Assembly (NCBI GenBank): GCA_049670505.1
Contig: JBATTK010000064.1
Coordinates: forward strand, 1 to 43,410
DNA: 43,410 nucleotides
Reading direction: 5' to 3'
Source of the DNA: JBATTK01 sp049670505
GTDB lineage: Bacteria; Bacteroidota; Bacteroidia; Flavobacteriales; Flavobacteriaceae
Positions 15,642 to 23,471 of the stretch are shown in pieces (position 1 is the stretch's first letter; every line of letters begins with the position of its first letter). Under the pieces are notes generated by a model, which saw nothing but the letters and a program-made list of their open reading frames with translations, made no database searches and was not told the DNA's origin. The translations under genes were made by a program, and so were the position numbers.

Positions 15642-16523
15642 CTAAATTCCGATTCCGATACCTATTCCTCTATCGATTGTTCTCTTGATGGTCTGTTCGA
15701 TGACCTTGGTTGCTATTCTGGCTGCCAGGTTCGGGGATACGTTTACGGCCTTGCCCAATAGTTTTAAGCTTTTTTCCTGCGACACTTTTTGGACAACGTT
15801 CTTGTCAAATCCGATCTGCTCCGATATCCTTCCCATCGACATGGAACGGTGTACATCGCTCCCTTTTAGGTTTTGTCCTCCATACTCGAACCGAAACCCT
15901 TGTAACCGGTTCTGTTTGTTGATGCTGGGGATGACGGTTACATTGTATGCTTTCATTTGACCGATATACTGGTCGAAGTTCTTCGGTCTCGTTTCTAGCA
16001 AGATCTTTTCGTGAATCATTTTAATTTCGGTCCTGATGTTTTTTACTTTGTCCAGTTTTTGCTGTTGCACCTCCCGTACCGTAGTCAGTCCCATTTTATC
16101 TGCTACCCGTTCCGCTGCCTGCTGGCTCCGTTTTCCGATATAGCTGTCCTTATAGGCCTTCCCCTGAAAGTCGATACGGTTTACGTATAAATGGATATGT
16201 ACATGCTTCTTGTTCCGATGTACAAAGGCGATGGCCTGATGCTCCTGTAATTTCATTTCCTTGACGAACCTCTCTATGATTTCAGTGAGTTCCTTGCTTA
16301 TCAATTTCTGTCCATCTTCGATGGTCGGGCTTAGCACAAAGCTCATGGTGTTCTTCGTGCATCTTTGGTTCTGCGATTGTATGATCTTGAATTCTTGGGT
16401 AATCTCCTTGGGATTCTCCCCGGCCAAATGTTGTTTGTAAACGACATCCGCGCCCTTCTCTTGGTTCCATCCATAACCAATGGAAGCACTTGTATGTGAT
16501 ATGGATTTTCCCTTGCCGATCAT
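15642..16523 (-). CDS. Relaxase (MobA/VirD2-type mobilisation nuclease)
   Basis: A 293-residue relaxase. Motif I near the N-terminus is ISHTSASIGYGWNQEKGADV, with candidate catalytic Tyr17 or Tyr29. The metal-binding motif III is VHRNKKHVHIHLYVNRID, with HVHIH at residues 107-111. These are hallmarks of the Bacteroidota MobB/VirD2-like group that nicks oriT and pilots the strand. The C-terminal half is charged and ends GIGIGIGI. It overlaps the MobC-like gene by 4 bp. No coupling protein or T4SS gene is present, so transfer needs a helper conjugative element. Confidence 0.9.
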   Translation of the reverse strand: MIGKGKSISHTSASIGYGWNQEKGADVVYKQHLAGENPKEITQEFKIIQSQNQRCTKNTMSFVLSPTIEDGQKLISKELTEIIERFVKEMKLQEHQAIAFVHRNKKHVHIHLYVNRIDFQGKAYKDSYIGKRSQQAAERVADKMGLTTVREVQQQKLDKVKNIRTEIKMIHEKILLETRPKNFDQYIGQMKAYNVTVIPSINKQNRLQGFRFEYGGQNLKGSDVHRSMSMGRISEQIGFDKNVVQKVSQEKSLKLLGKAVNVSPNLAARIATKVIEQTIKRTIDRGIGIGIGI

Positions 16524-16816
16524 TTTTTAAAGTTGTATAAATGTTGCCTGATTTCATTTGCCAGTTTGACTACTTCATCCGCCAACCTGGGATTCCGTTT
16601 TCGGAACATGTTCCCGATACGTTTAAAGTTCATTTGGTACTTGACCAACATTTTGTACGTTTCTATCTGTTCTTCCGAAAGGCGCTCCACGATCCTATCC
16701 TCAAAGGCGGCCCTACGACAATATTCGCTGATGGAAAGTCCGCTCTTTTTGGCCTTGACCTTGAGCAGTTTCTTTTCATAAATCGAACATCTGAATTGTA
16801 CGAACTCTTTTTTCAC
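16520..16816 (-). CDS. MobC-like mobilisation accessory protein
   Basis: A 98-residue basic protein. The N-terminal ribbon-helix-helix is visible in FVQFRCSIYEKKLLKVKAKK followed by SGLSISEYCRRAAFED. The C-terminal helix NFKRIGNMFRKRNPRLADEV matches the usual MobC tail, N-IG-N-NQ. Such proteins bind oriT and help the relaxase melt it. It is the first gene of the mob operon and overlaps the relaxase gene by 4 bp. A strong hairpin lies 117 bp upstream of its start and is the main oriT candidate. Confidence 0.85.
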   Translation of the reverse strand: MKKEFVQFRCSIYEKKLLKVKAKKSGLSISEYCRRAAFEDRIVERLSEEQIETYKMLVKYQMNFKRIGNMFRKRNPRLADEVVKLANEIRQHLYNFKK

Positions 16817-16932
16817 CTTTGGTATTTCTGTACTGGATTTTTATAATAATATGAGGACGGATACTCTTTTAAATTCTATATCGAAAATCCAATTAATAGT
16901 TCTTTTTCTTTTGCGACCTGCGGGAGCAAAAG

Positions 16933-16962
16933 CGAGATTTGTCATGACAATGACACATCTCG
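16933..16962. other. Candidate oriT hairpin upstream of the mob operon
   Basis: CGAGAT-t-TGTCAT, loop GACA, ATGACA-c-ATCTCG: two stacked 6-bp perfect stems interrupted by one T:C mismatch. It lies between the HTH gene and mobC, where Bacteroidota mobilisable elements commonly carry oriT. The nick site cannot be read. Confidence 0.45.
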
Positions 16963-17075
16963 AATTCTTACCCGAACGCATTTTTCCGTTTCACCTACCT
17001 TTCTTCTTTTTCTCCCTATCCACATACTTTTTTGAACCGTTATCGCTATCAATAACCGATATATTTTGTGGATTA

Positions 17076-17366
17076 CTATTTCTTCTTTTGGGAAATCTGT
17101 TTATTGAATTCCCTCTCCAGATACTCGTCCGACAGATTAGGCTCTCCCAATAACCAGGCATCGATAGTCTCTTTATCGAAGAATTTCTGGCGGATGTGTT
17201 TATTGTTCCCCATAGGGATAAGTTTCAATTGGGTCAGTTTGTAAATTTTGCTTTTGGATAGTCCCGTGTATGCGACCAGATCATCTACGTTCATCACTTT
17301 CTTTTGATGGGAAAGAAGCCCCTTGATATCCTTTAGGAGTTCTACCATGTTGTTTTCCGTTTCCAT
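17076..17366 (-). CDS. Excisionase-like helix-turn-helix protein
   Basis: A 96-residue protein from the ATG at 17366 (METENNMVELLKDIKGLLSH). An in-frame ATG at 17426 would add 20 residues without the family look. The core VMNVDDLVAYTGLSKSKIYK and LIPMGNNKHIRQKFFDKETI form a winged HTH of the MerR/excisionase type (helix_turn_helix 17), as in the small proteins near integrase or mob genes of Bacteroidota transposons. It may act as excisionase or as a regulator of the mob operon. Which of the two cannot be told from sequence. Confidence 0.78.
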   Translation of the reverse strand: METENNMVELLKDIKGLLSHQKKVMNVDDLVAYTGLSKSKIYKLTQLKLIPMGNNKHIRQKFFDKETIDAWLLGEPNLSDEYLEREFNKQISQKKK

Positions 17367-17454
17367 AATTTCCGCTTTTAAAATAGCCGCAATGCGGCCT
17401 ACTTGTGTTACAAATGTTCGATGCAATGTAAACGGATGAAAATAGATTGAAGGG

Positions 17455-17476
17455 CAAAAAGGGGAAGTCTCCCCCC
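17455..17476 (-). terminator. Intrinsic terminator behind the two-helix membrane protein gene
   Basis: On the minus strand GGGGGAGACTTCCCC is followed by TTTTTG, a compact GC stem with a T-run, directly after the gene ending at 17485. Confidence 0.65.
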
Positions 17477-17484
17477 TAAATTTT

Positions 17485-18156
17485 TTAAATATCCCCCAAG
17501 AAATTGAAAAAAGAATCTATTAGTTGTTTGAATTTTTGGTTTGGTGGGGATTCGTTGTACTTTTTTGAAAGTGTTTCGGCGGTAATCAGATTTCCCTTGT
17601 GGTAGATTTTTTTAGAGCGTTCAAAAGATTTTAGACTTATTCCTTTTTTAAGTTGCTTGAACTTGTCCAGAATATACTTGAGTTGAGGTTGGGTACAGTT
17701 AAAATGAAGAACCGATTCATGTTCCTCGAAATCAAGAACAAGTACATTGTAAAAATGTTCGAAACGGGTCAGGTTCTCGTCCAAGAATTCATATTTGGTC
17801 AAGGAATCATATATCTTTTGAAGGATGCGCTCCGTAAAATCAAGATTGAAACCGACCAGTTTCATACGTGACCCGCGGTTCCTTTTTTTTATTTTTACCT
17901 TATAGGAATCCAACACTAAAATACCGAATATGGCGAAAACGAAGAAAACCATTGGAATAAGGGCAAGCCATAGCTTTCCAGAACTCCTATAAAGGTCGAA
18001 TGAAAGAAAAGTACATAATAAGCCAAAGATTACGGCCCCGACAATAAGACCGTTCCTGCCTTTGTTTAAAAAAGCGGTCAGTTTATTATCCGTCCTGCTC
18101 TTCCTTTCGGTAAGCCCGACCAACCAATTGGCGATGTTGTCGATTATCTTTTTCAC
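17485..18156 (-). CDS. Hypothetical membrane protein of the mobilisable element
   Basis: A 223-residue protein. Two transmembrane helices lie close together near the N-terminus (GLIVGAVIFGLLCTFLSF and LALIPMVFFVFAIFGILVL), followed by a long cytoplasmic part rich in Lys and aromatic residues (LVGFNLDFTERILQKIYDSL onward). The end resembles the small C-terminal alpha-helical part of flavobacterial element proteins, but I know no named family. It has its own terminator and is transcribed toward the HTH and mob genes, with the GC-rich conserved-looking region just upstream. Confidence 0.6.
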   Translation of the reverse strand: MKKIIDNIANWLVGLTERKSRTDNKLTAFLNKGRNGLIVGAVIFGLLCTFLSFDLYRSSGKLWLALIPMVFFVFAIFGILVLDSYKVKIKKRNRGSRMKLVGFNLDFTERILQKIYDSLTKYEFLDENLTRFEHFYNVLVLDFEEHESVLHFNCTQPQLKYILDKFKQLKKGISLKSFERSKKIYHKGNLITAETLSKKYNESPPNQKFKQLIDSFFNFLGDI

Positions 18157-18269
18157 ATCTTCTATTCTGTTTATTTAAAGATAGTCAAAAGAACAAAGAG
18201 ACTAATGGATTGCGATGTACTGGACTAAAATATGGGTGGAAGTAACCCAAATTTTTGTGGGTAGGGGAA

Positions 18270-18425
18270 GAAAGGTCAAGCGGCCTTTTGCCGCTTGTTC
18301 TTTCGCGCGGCTCCGAGGGTGTCGGGAAAACCGGAACGGAAAGACTTCCCTAGCGGGCCAGCGTAGCGTGTCCGCATGGGGAGGATTGGAGTGGAAGGGT
18401 TTTCCGACTTCCGGGCTTGGGGGTA
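18270..18425. other. GC-rich inverted-repeat region, second oriT or element-maintenance candidate
   Basis: The stretch 18157-18583 has no credible gene. It is much richer in G and C than its surroundings. It holds a perfect hairpin CAAGCGGC (18277-18284)/GCCGCTTG (18290-18297) and a longer-range pair GTCGGGAAAACC (18321-18332) with GGTTTTCCGAC (18398-18408, one base shorter). Similar GC-rich islands accompany Bacteroidota mobile elements; the role here is inferred. Confidence 0.4.
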
Positions 18426-18583
18426 TTGTATTATGAAAACAATCTTTACTTTAGTATAAACTGAATAACCTAAGGATATTAGTGCTATCCTAGGTATTAC
18501 ACAATGTGTAAAAATCAGCTGTAGAATAATTAAAGCTCTATGTTGAATGGAAATGGCTATCTTAACTAAATTCAATTTTATAA

Positions 18584-19882
18584 ATGAAAAAGATTCTAAA
18601 ATTCTTGCAGAAAACTTATCGGGAGGTACTTCGCAGTATTGCGTTTTATCCGGTGCTCATTTCAATTCTATGCCTCATTTTAGCTATGCTTACACTGACC
18701 TTGGAAAACTGGGAAATCGTACAATCGATCAAAGAAAATATCCCTTATCTTTTTATTCAGGACTATGAGACAGGCCGTTCGATTCTTTCCGTTTTCATAG
18801 GGGGGATAATCTCGCTTACCGTATTTAGTTTTTCGATGGTCATGGTGGTGCTAAGCCAAGCTTCATCCAACTTTTCACCGAGACTACTTCCTGGGCTGAT
18901 CTCGAACAGTAAGCACCAGATTATTTTGGGTACTTATGTCGGTACGCTACTTTACTGCATCATTATTCTCACCTCGCTAGGTGCACGAGGAATAGATGCT
19001 AATACGATGGGTCTCTCCACTATGTTCGCCGCAGTACTAAGCGTACTCTGTATTGGACTGTTCGTATATTTTATTCATAACATTTCCGGGGCCATTCAGA
19101 TACATAATATCATCGACAGGATTTTCGAGAAGTGTAATGGTTATGCCGAAAAAGAACTGGAACAGTCCAAAGATTCGAAAACTGCACTTAAATATATTGA
19201 CACCTCCGATTGGAATGTTCTGAATAGCGATAAGACAGGATATTTTAGGGGCTTCGATAGCAGACTTCTTAAAGATTCGATAGAAGAAAAAAACAATCAA
19301 ATAGAAATCATACCTTATTTGAACCAGCATTTATGGGAAGGAATGCCCATACTCCGATCCAAGGAGGATATGTCCGAAGATAATCGCAAAAACCTGATGT
19401 TCTGCATCGACCTCTCATCAGACCGTCACGAAGACGACAGAGGTATCGGTGGTATGATAAAACTGATGGAAATCGCTGTCAAGGCCATGTCTCCCGGAAT
19501 CAACGATCCGGGAACAGCCATTGATGCCATAGCAAAATTGGGATGTTTGTTGCGTAAGTTCTTGCAGTTTCCACGAATTACCTCCCGGCCTATGGATAAT
19601 GGAAAATGTATATTAATCAAGAACAATATTCCCGCAAGTGAACTCATGCGCATTATTGTTCAACCTATTAGACTCTACTCCAAACATGATAACGCGGTAA
19701 TGTTCGAACTAATCGGCGCCTTAAAGTTTATAGCTAATGGCCCGAACATTTCGGATGAAAACAGGGCCATAGTATTTGAGGAATTGAATAGCTTAAAGGA
19801 AGATCTCGAAAAACATATTATAAATAAAACTGATAGGAAGTTACTCCTCAAAACGTTCGAAAAAGATAACAAACTCGTATAA
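18584..19882 (+). CDS. DUF2254-family membrane protein
   Basis: A 432-residue protein with about four transmembrane helices in the first 180 residues (AFYPVLISILCLILAMLTLT, SVFIGGIISLTVFSFSMVMV, LGTYVGTLLYCIIILTSLGA and one more), then a large soluble domain. The motifs LSQASSNFSPRLLPGLISN and AVKAMSPGINDPGTAIDAI are diagnostic for DUF2254. Its function is not established; the family is often called a predicted membrane protein and occurs in stress-related cargo. It opens the cargo block of element 2. A cardiolipin synthase remnant lies directly behind it on the other strand. Confidence 0.9.
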   Translation: MKKILKFLQKTYREVLRSIAFYPVLISILCLILAMLTLTLENWEIVQSIKENIPYLFIQDYETGRSILSVFIGGIISLTVFSFSMVMVVLSQASSNFSPRLLPGLISNSKHQIILGTYVGTLLYCIIILTSLGARGIDANTMGLSTMFAAVLSVLCIGLFVYFIHNISGAIQIHNIIDRIFEKCNGYAEKELEQSKDSKTALKYIDTSDWNVLNSDKTGYFRGFDSRLLKDSIEEKNNQIEIIPYLNQHLWEGMPILRSKEDMSEDNRKNLMFCIDLSSDRHEDDRGIGGMIKLMEIAVKAMSPGINDPGTAIDAIAKLGCLLRKFLQFPRITSRPMDNGKCILIKNNIPASELMRIIVQPIRLYSKHDNAVMFELIGALKFIANGPNISDENRAIVFEELNSLKEDLEKHIINKTDRKLLLKTFEKDNKLV

Positions 19883-19900
19883 ATGGCCTCCGAAGTTTTA

Positions 19901-20095
19901 CTAAAGTAACGGACTGCATAGCTTGGCGACTCTTTCAATGATCTTTTCCCTCCCTAGCTTCAACCGTTTCATAATCCAAAGGGGAAATATCCTTACTTAT
20001 TTCCTTAAAGTCGTCACTAACCATTTTTGCCGTCTCTTTGTCGTAAACAATGGCGTTAACTTTAAAAGAACATTTAAATCCAACTAGGTGGATTT
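19901..20095 (-). pseudogene. C-terminal fragment of a cardiolipin synthase (phospholipase D family), frameshifted
   Basis: The reverse strand reads FKCSFKVNAIVYDKETAKMV and SDDFKEISKDISPLDYETVE, then in a second frame EKIIERVAKLCSPLL and a stop at 19901. These match the tail of bacterial cardiolipin synthases (N-E-VNAIIYD, then the closing ES-ARL-SPLL). Both HKD catalytic motifs, which lie upstream in intact enzymes, are missing. The upstream part of the open frame (20096-20153) has no family resemblance. A dead fragment, useful as evidence that a cls gene once belonged to this cargo. Confidence 0.65.
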
Positions 20096-20230
20096 CAAAA
20101 AAGTGAGAATTGGTAATGTATATGAATTTTTTGATTATCAAAAAGGATAGCAACTATTGTTTGGTATAAAACCTTGGGTCAGTAAAATCTTAATCAGGGT
20201 ACTTTTGACAATTCCGATTAACAAGTGTTG

Positions 20231-20262
20231 TTAGAGTCAATTAAAAACCCATTAGAGTCAAT
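20231..20262. promoter_or_regulatory. Direct repeat TTAGAGTCAAT, two copies 21 bp apart
   Basis: Copies at 20231-20241 and 20252-20262, exactly two helical turns apart, 66-97 bp before the start at 20328. This suggests a dimeric activator site for the stress cluster. Apart from this and the cls fragment, 19883-20327 shows nothing. Confidence 0.45.
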
Positions 20263-20327
20263 GAAGCTCTGTTCAAAAACGGAACTTACCATCTTTCAAG
20301 ATTAATTTATAAACAAAAAAATAGACC

Positions 20328-20759
20328 ATGAGTTATTCGCAAGTAGTTGATTTATTAAATGATTTATTGGGCGTTCATTATCATGCTGAGAACACCTATA
20401 AAAAAGGGATTGAGCATATAGAAGATAAAGATTTGAAATCATTCTTCGTGGTCAAAGCGGCGGAAAAAGGGAGCATGATTAATGAGCTAACCGATATTAT
20501 TATACGTCTTAACGGAACGGCACTTAAAGAAGGTCAGCCATCGCAAAAAGCGGCCAAAATTTGGTCAGACGCCCTTTTATTCTTCAAAGGAAATAGCAAA
20601 GCCGCGGTACTGGATGAATGCAAAAAAGCCGAGCAGACTGTTCTTGATGAATATGATGAAGTCTTAAAACATTCTTCCGTAACCGATTTTAACCGATCAA
20701 TCTTGGATGGGCATCGTAAAGAAATCGCCAAAGGCTTATCCAGTTCTTATAGTATATAA
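20328..20759 (+). CDS. PA2169-type four-helix-bundle protein (DUF2383)
   Basis: A 143-residue all-helical protein. LNDLLGVHYHAENTYKKGIE and AAEKGSMINELTDIIIRLNG, then DALLFFKGNSKAAVLDECKK and HRKEIAKGL, fit the DUF2383/PA2169 family of ferritin-like bundles. Conserved Glu and His residues (HYHAE, ECKKAE, DEYDE) could bind a metal. Members are induced by general stress in several bacteria; the activity is not known. It starts a same-strand run with the lipoprotein, half-VOC and HPF genes. Confidence 0.87.
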   Translation: MSYSQVVDLLNDLLGVHYHAENTYKKGIEHIEDKDLKSFFVVKAAEKGSMINELTDIIIRLNGTALKEGQPSQKAAKIWSDALLFFKGNSKAAVLDECKKAEQTVLDEYDEVLKHSSVTDFNRSILDGHRKEIAKGLSSSYSI

Positions 20760-20808
20760 AATAAACAGGTTGGGAATATTCGTAACACCAGGTTTTAAAA
20801 ATTAAAGA

Positions 20809-21192
20809 ATGAAAAAATCAATTATTACTTCGATTCTAGCAATAGCGCTGCTCACCTCTTGTTCACATCGCTTGGTCGGCACGTGGACGGTTCAAAAATA
20901 TGCTAGAACAACTCCAGGAAATCAAGGCACTACCCTGACCAATATTGGAACCATGACTTTTAATAAAAATAATACCGGGGACAAGCAATTGGAATATACC
21001 GTATTAGGAATTGAGCAGTCCGATTTAGCACCTTTCGAGTGGTCGGCGACAGAAAAGTTCGTGACCATTACAGGAGATGACTCAGAAATTTCCAAGACGT
21101 GGATTTATATCGAGAACAAGGGCAAGTTTCAGAAATGGCAATCCACAGACGGGGAAAATAATGTACAGACCTTAGAATTGGCGAAGCAATAA
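20809..21192 (+). CDS. Lipocalin-like lipoprotein
   Basis: A 127-residue protein with a lipobox (ILAIALLTSCSHRLVG, cysteine at about 18) directly followed by LVGTWTVQKYARTTPG, the G-x-W start typical of small lipocalin-like proteins of Bacteroidota. Later strands are GTMTFNKNNTGDKQLEYTV and FEWSATEKFVTITGDD. It is probably an outer-membrane-anchored beta-barrel binding a hydrophobic ligand, or a structural lipoprotein. It lies 49 bp after the four-helix protein and 17 bp before the half-VOC gene, so they are likely cotranscribed. Confidence 0.75.
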   Translation: MKKSIITSILAIALLTSCSHRLVGTWTVQKYARTTPGNQGTTLTNIGTMTFNKNNTGDKQLEYTVLGIEQSDLAPFEWSATEKFVTITGDDSEISKTWIYIENKGKFQKWQSTDGENNVQTLELAKQ

Positions 21193-21209
21193 CGGGAGAT
21201 GGTCTCCGA

Positions 21210-21431
21210 ATGGATAACAAGAATAAAATCTTGAATGTTTACAAAAAAAATCATGGCAATCAGATTCACATGAATGTCTATGTTAGGGATTCGGATGAGA
21301 CTGAACGTATGTTCGATGAACTGTCCGAAGGAGGCCAAATACACAATAATTTTAAAGAAAGGGAGTGGGGTCATTTTGGAATATGCACCGACCGATTCGG
21401 TATCGGTTGGATGGTCAATTGTAATCACTAA
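21210..21431 (+). pseudogene. C-terminal half of a VOC/PhnB-like protein
   Basis: A 73-residue frame: GNQIHMNVYVRDSDETERMF, then LSEGGQIHNNFKEREWGHFG and TDRFGIGWMVNCNH. These match the last half of PhnB-like VOC proteins (HL--N--D-DE---F--LSEGG, W---FG--TD-FG--WM-N), which are normally about 140 residues. The first beta-alpha-beta-beta-beta module is missing. The short frame is clean and has an ATG, so a working half-size protein that dimerises is conceivable, but a truncation is more likely. The same cluster contains other truncated genes. Confidence 0.55.
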
Positions 21432-21466
21432 TCCTCAATTTCCAATAACAAAAACAATACAAAACT

Positions 21467-21760
21467 ATGCAAGTAATATTTGAATACCATGATGTGGCCT
21501 CAAGCCAGCGCCTAGAAGATATGGCCAAAGAAAAATTGGAACAATTGGGTGTAAAATATGATATGGTCATTCGCGGGGATGTTTTTTTTAAGGTGGAAAA
21601 CACCTCTTCCGACGAGACCGGAAAAACATGCAATATTAGATTGAGCCTTCCCGGCCCTCGATTATTCGCTGAAGCGAGTCATGACAATTTCGCGGACTCC
21701 ATTTCAGAATCGATCAATGAATTGGAACGGCAACTAAGGAAGCGTAAAGAAAAAATGTAA
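21467..21760 (+). CDS. HPF/RaiA-family ribosome hibernation factor
   Basis: A 97-residue protein with the S30AE fold: MQVIFEYHDVASSQRLEDMA (first strand and helix), FFKVENTSSDETGKTCNIRL, PGPRLFAEASHDNFADSISE and the closing basic helix INELERQLRKRKEKM. Family members bind the 30S decoding centre and silence ribosomes in stationary phase. This is the short form without the dimerising C-terminal domain. It is the last gene of the stress run. A clear terminator follows at 21850. A second chromosomal hpf is expected, so this would be an accessory copy. Confidence 0.87.
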   Translation: MQVIFEYHDVASSQRLEDMAKEKLEQLGVKYDMVIRGDVFFKVENTSSDETGKTCNIRLSLPGPRLFAEASHDNFADSISESINELERQLRKRKEKM

Positions 21761-21849
21761 GACTACTAATTAAGGTGTTTTTCTATTTGATTATAGAATT
21801 CTTAATGTCACAGATAATTGGCTGGATTGCGGTCAATATGAATTAAATA

Positions 21850-21878
21850 AAAATCCCCATTTGCATGGGGATTTTTTT
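21850..21878 (+). terminator. Intrinsic terminator of the stress run
   Basis: AAATCCCCAT, loop TTGC, ATGGGGATTTTTTT: a 10-bp stem and T-run 90 bp after the HPF stop. The remainder of 21761-22096 shows nothing. Confidence 0.85.
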
Positions 21879-22096
21879 AGGTCTCGTGTTCTCAACGGTT
21901 CTAAACTTTTCGCCCCGTTATCAATTTGTAGATTATTAGAAAAACTGCAATGACCAACACAAAGTGAATGATATTCCTTTATGCTGGGAAGGCAAAAAAT
22001 CCGACAAGCCATTTCTATCTCACGAACTTCAATAGGAGATTGAACGATTGACTTCAAATAATGCTAAAGAAAATGGTTTTGAATGAGGTTAGATTT

Positions 22097-23356
22097 TTAA
22101 TTAGCGATGTTGGAATATGATTCCTTACTCTCTTTAAGTTTCATTGTCTCCATCAAATTTTGCATATCCTCCCCTACCTTCTTTTCAATAACCTTAGCAT
22201 AGATTTGAGTGGTAGACAATTTGGTATGCCCTAGAAGTTTGGATACGGTTTCAATGGGTACTCCGTTTGAAAGTGTTATTGCTGTTGAAAACGTATGTCT
22301 CGCTACGTGAAAAGTCAGATTTTTATGAATACCACAAGCTCCGGAAATATCTTTCAAAGTTCGATTAATCATATGATTGCTGTAAATTGGCAGCAATCGG
22401 CCATTGGCAAGTATATTTGGCTCGTCCTTATATTTTTCTATGATTTCCTTGGCTTTTGGCAACAATGGAATTTTCAACGGTTCATCAGTCTTAGTTCTTT
22501 TTGTATATAACCAATCATTGCCATCTAGACCTATGACCAAATGATCAGCTTTCAATTCCTTTACATCTATATAGGAAAGGCCTGTATAGCATGCGAAAAT
22601 AAAAAGATCTTTAATCTTCTCGTAGCTCGGGACTTTAAAAGTGGTTTCCTCGATGAGTTTTAATTCTCGTTTGGTTAAAAACTGGCGTTCTGTTTTTTTA
22701 AATTTTAGCTTGTAGTTTACAAATGGGTCTTTTTCCAACCATTCCAATCGAACGGCCAATCTTGACATCTTTTTTAACCGCTCCATATGCTTCATCGCTC
22801 CATTGTTGGTGCAACCCGTTCGGGTAGATGGCTTGTACCTTCTTACATACTGCTCAAAATCAATAATAAAGCGATAATCGAGTTTTTTAAGTGGAATATC
22901 TTCGATGTTATATTCGTCTTTTAGAAATCTTTTAATGCACCGCTCGGTAATATAGTAGTTCTTCATTGTTCCAGCCTTTAAGGAAGTATGCATGGTAGTG
23001 TTATGATAGGTTATCAAATCGAGTAAGGTTTTACCCTCTTCCTCATCTTCTCCAAGATACCTGGCCTTTACTGTGGCTGATGTAATCGTCTTGCCTTCTT
23101 CTAACAACTGTCGATGAGCTTCATATAATTGAGTAAAAACTTGATCTAAATATTTGTTCAGGGAAAGCACATATTTAGAAAAACCTTTGTCTCTTTTACG
23201 GTTTTTGTCCCATAAATTGGCTTTTAAATCCCGATTTAAACTGAATTCAGCTCTTTTTCCGTGAGTAGTGATACGCGCATAAATAATAAGGTTTTCGGAT
23301 TCCTTTTGGTGTTTTCTAGTAAAGAAATTAATGGATAATCTGCTGTTTTCTAACAT
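22097..23356 (-). CDS. Tyrosine recombinase (CTnDOT-type integrase)
   Basis: A 419-residue integrase from the ATG at 23356 (MLENSRLSINFFTRKHQKES). An in-frame ATG at 23416 gives a 20-residue extension without family look. It has the Bacteroidota arm-binding N-terminus (ARITTHGKRAEFSLNRDL), the SAM-like core domain and a catalytic domain with H350-A-R353 (HVARHTFS), His377 (LLGHTKLSTT) and the nucleophile Tyr386. The first catalytic Arg, normally in TGLR, is Ser here (ACYTGLSYIDVKEL), as in IntDOT of CTnDOT. It lies 220 bp from the tRNA-Pro core and should integrate and excise element 2. Confidence 0.93.
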   Translation of the reverse strand: MLENSRLSINFFTRKHQKESENLIIYARITTHGKRAEFSLNRDLKANLWDKNRKRDKGFSKYVLSLNKYLDQVFTQLYEAHRQLLEEGKTITSATVKARYLGEDEEEGKTLLDLITYHNTTMHTSLKAGTMKNYYITERCIKRFLKDEYNIEDIPLKKLDYRFIIDFEQYVRRYKPSTRTGCTNNGAMKHMERLKKMSRLAVRLEWLEKDPFVNYKLKFKKTERQFLTKRELKLIEETTFKVPSYEKIKDLFIFACYTGLSYIDVKELKADHLVIGLDGNDWLYTKRTKTDEPLKIPLLPKAKEIIEKYKDEPNILANGRLLPIYSNHMINRTLKDISGACGIHKNLTFHVARHTFSTAITLSNGVPIETVSKLLGHTKLSTTQIYAKVIEKKVGEDMQNLMETMKLKESKESYSNIAN

Positions 23357-23455
23357 AATACGTAGCTTTAAGTTAATACATATAGAGGGTAAAAACACAA
23401 AGGGAAATACCTTCAAAAGCTACTTAAAGTTACAATAATTATGGTACTATTCAAT

Positions 23456-23471
23456 TCCCGTTATCGACACG
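23456..23471. repeat. Arm motif, right copy (element 2)
   Basis: TCCCGTTATCGACACG, 123 bp before the right core. It pairs with 11027-11042 at the left end. Confidence 0.45.

Noticed and set aside
18215..18575. Overlapping 73- and 99-codon frames in the GC-rich island
   Set aside because: They are open on both strands because GC-rich DNA has few stops. No domain and no ribosome site; more likely noncoding.
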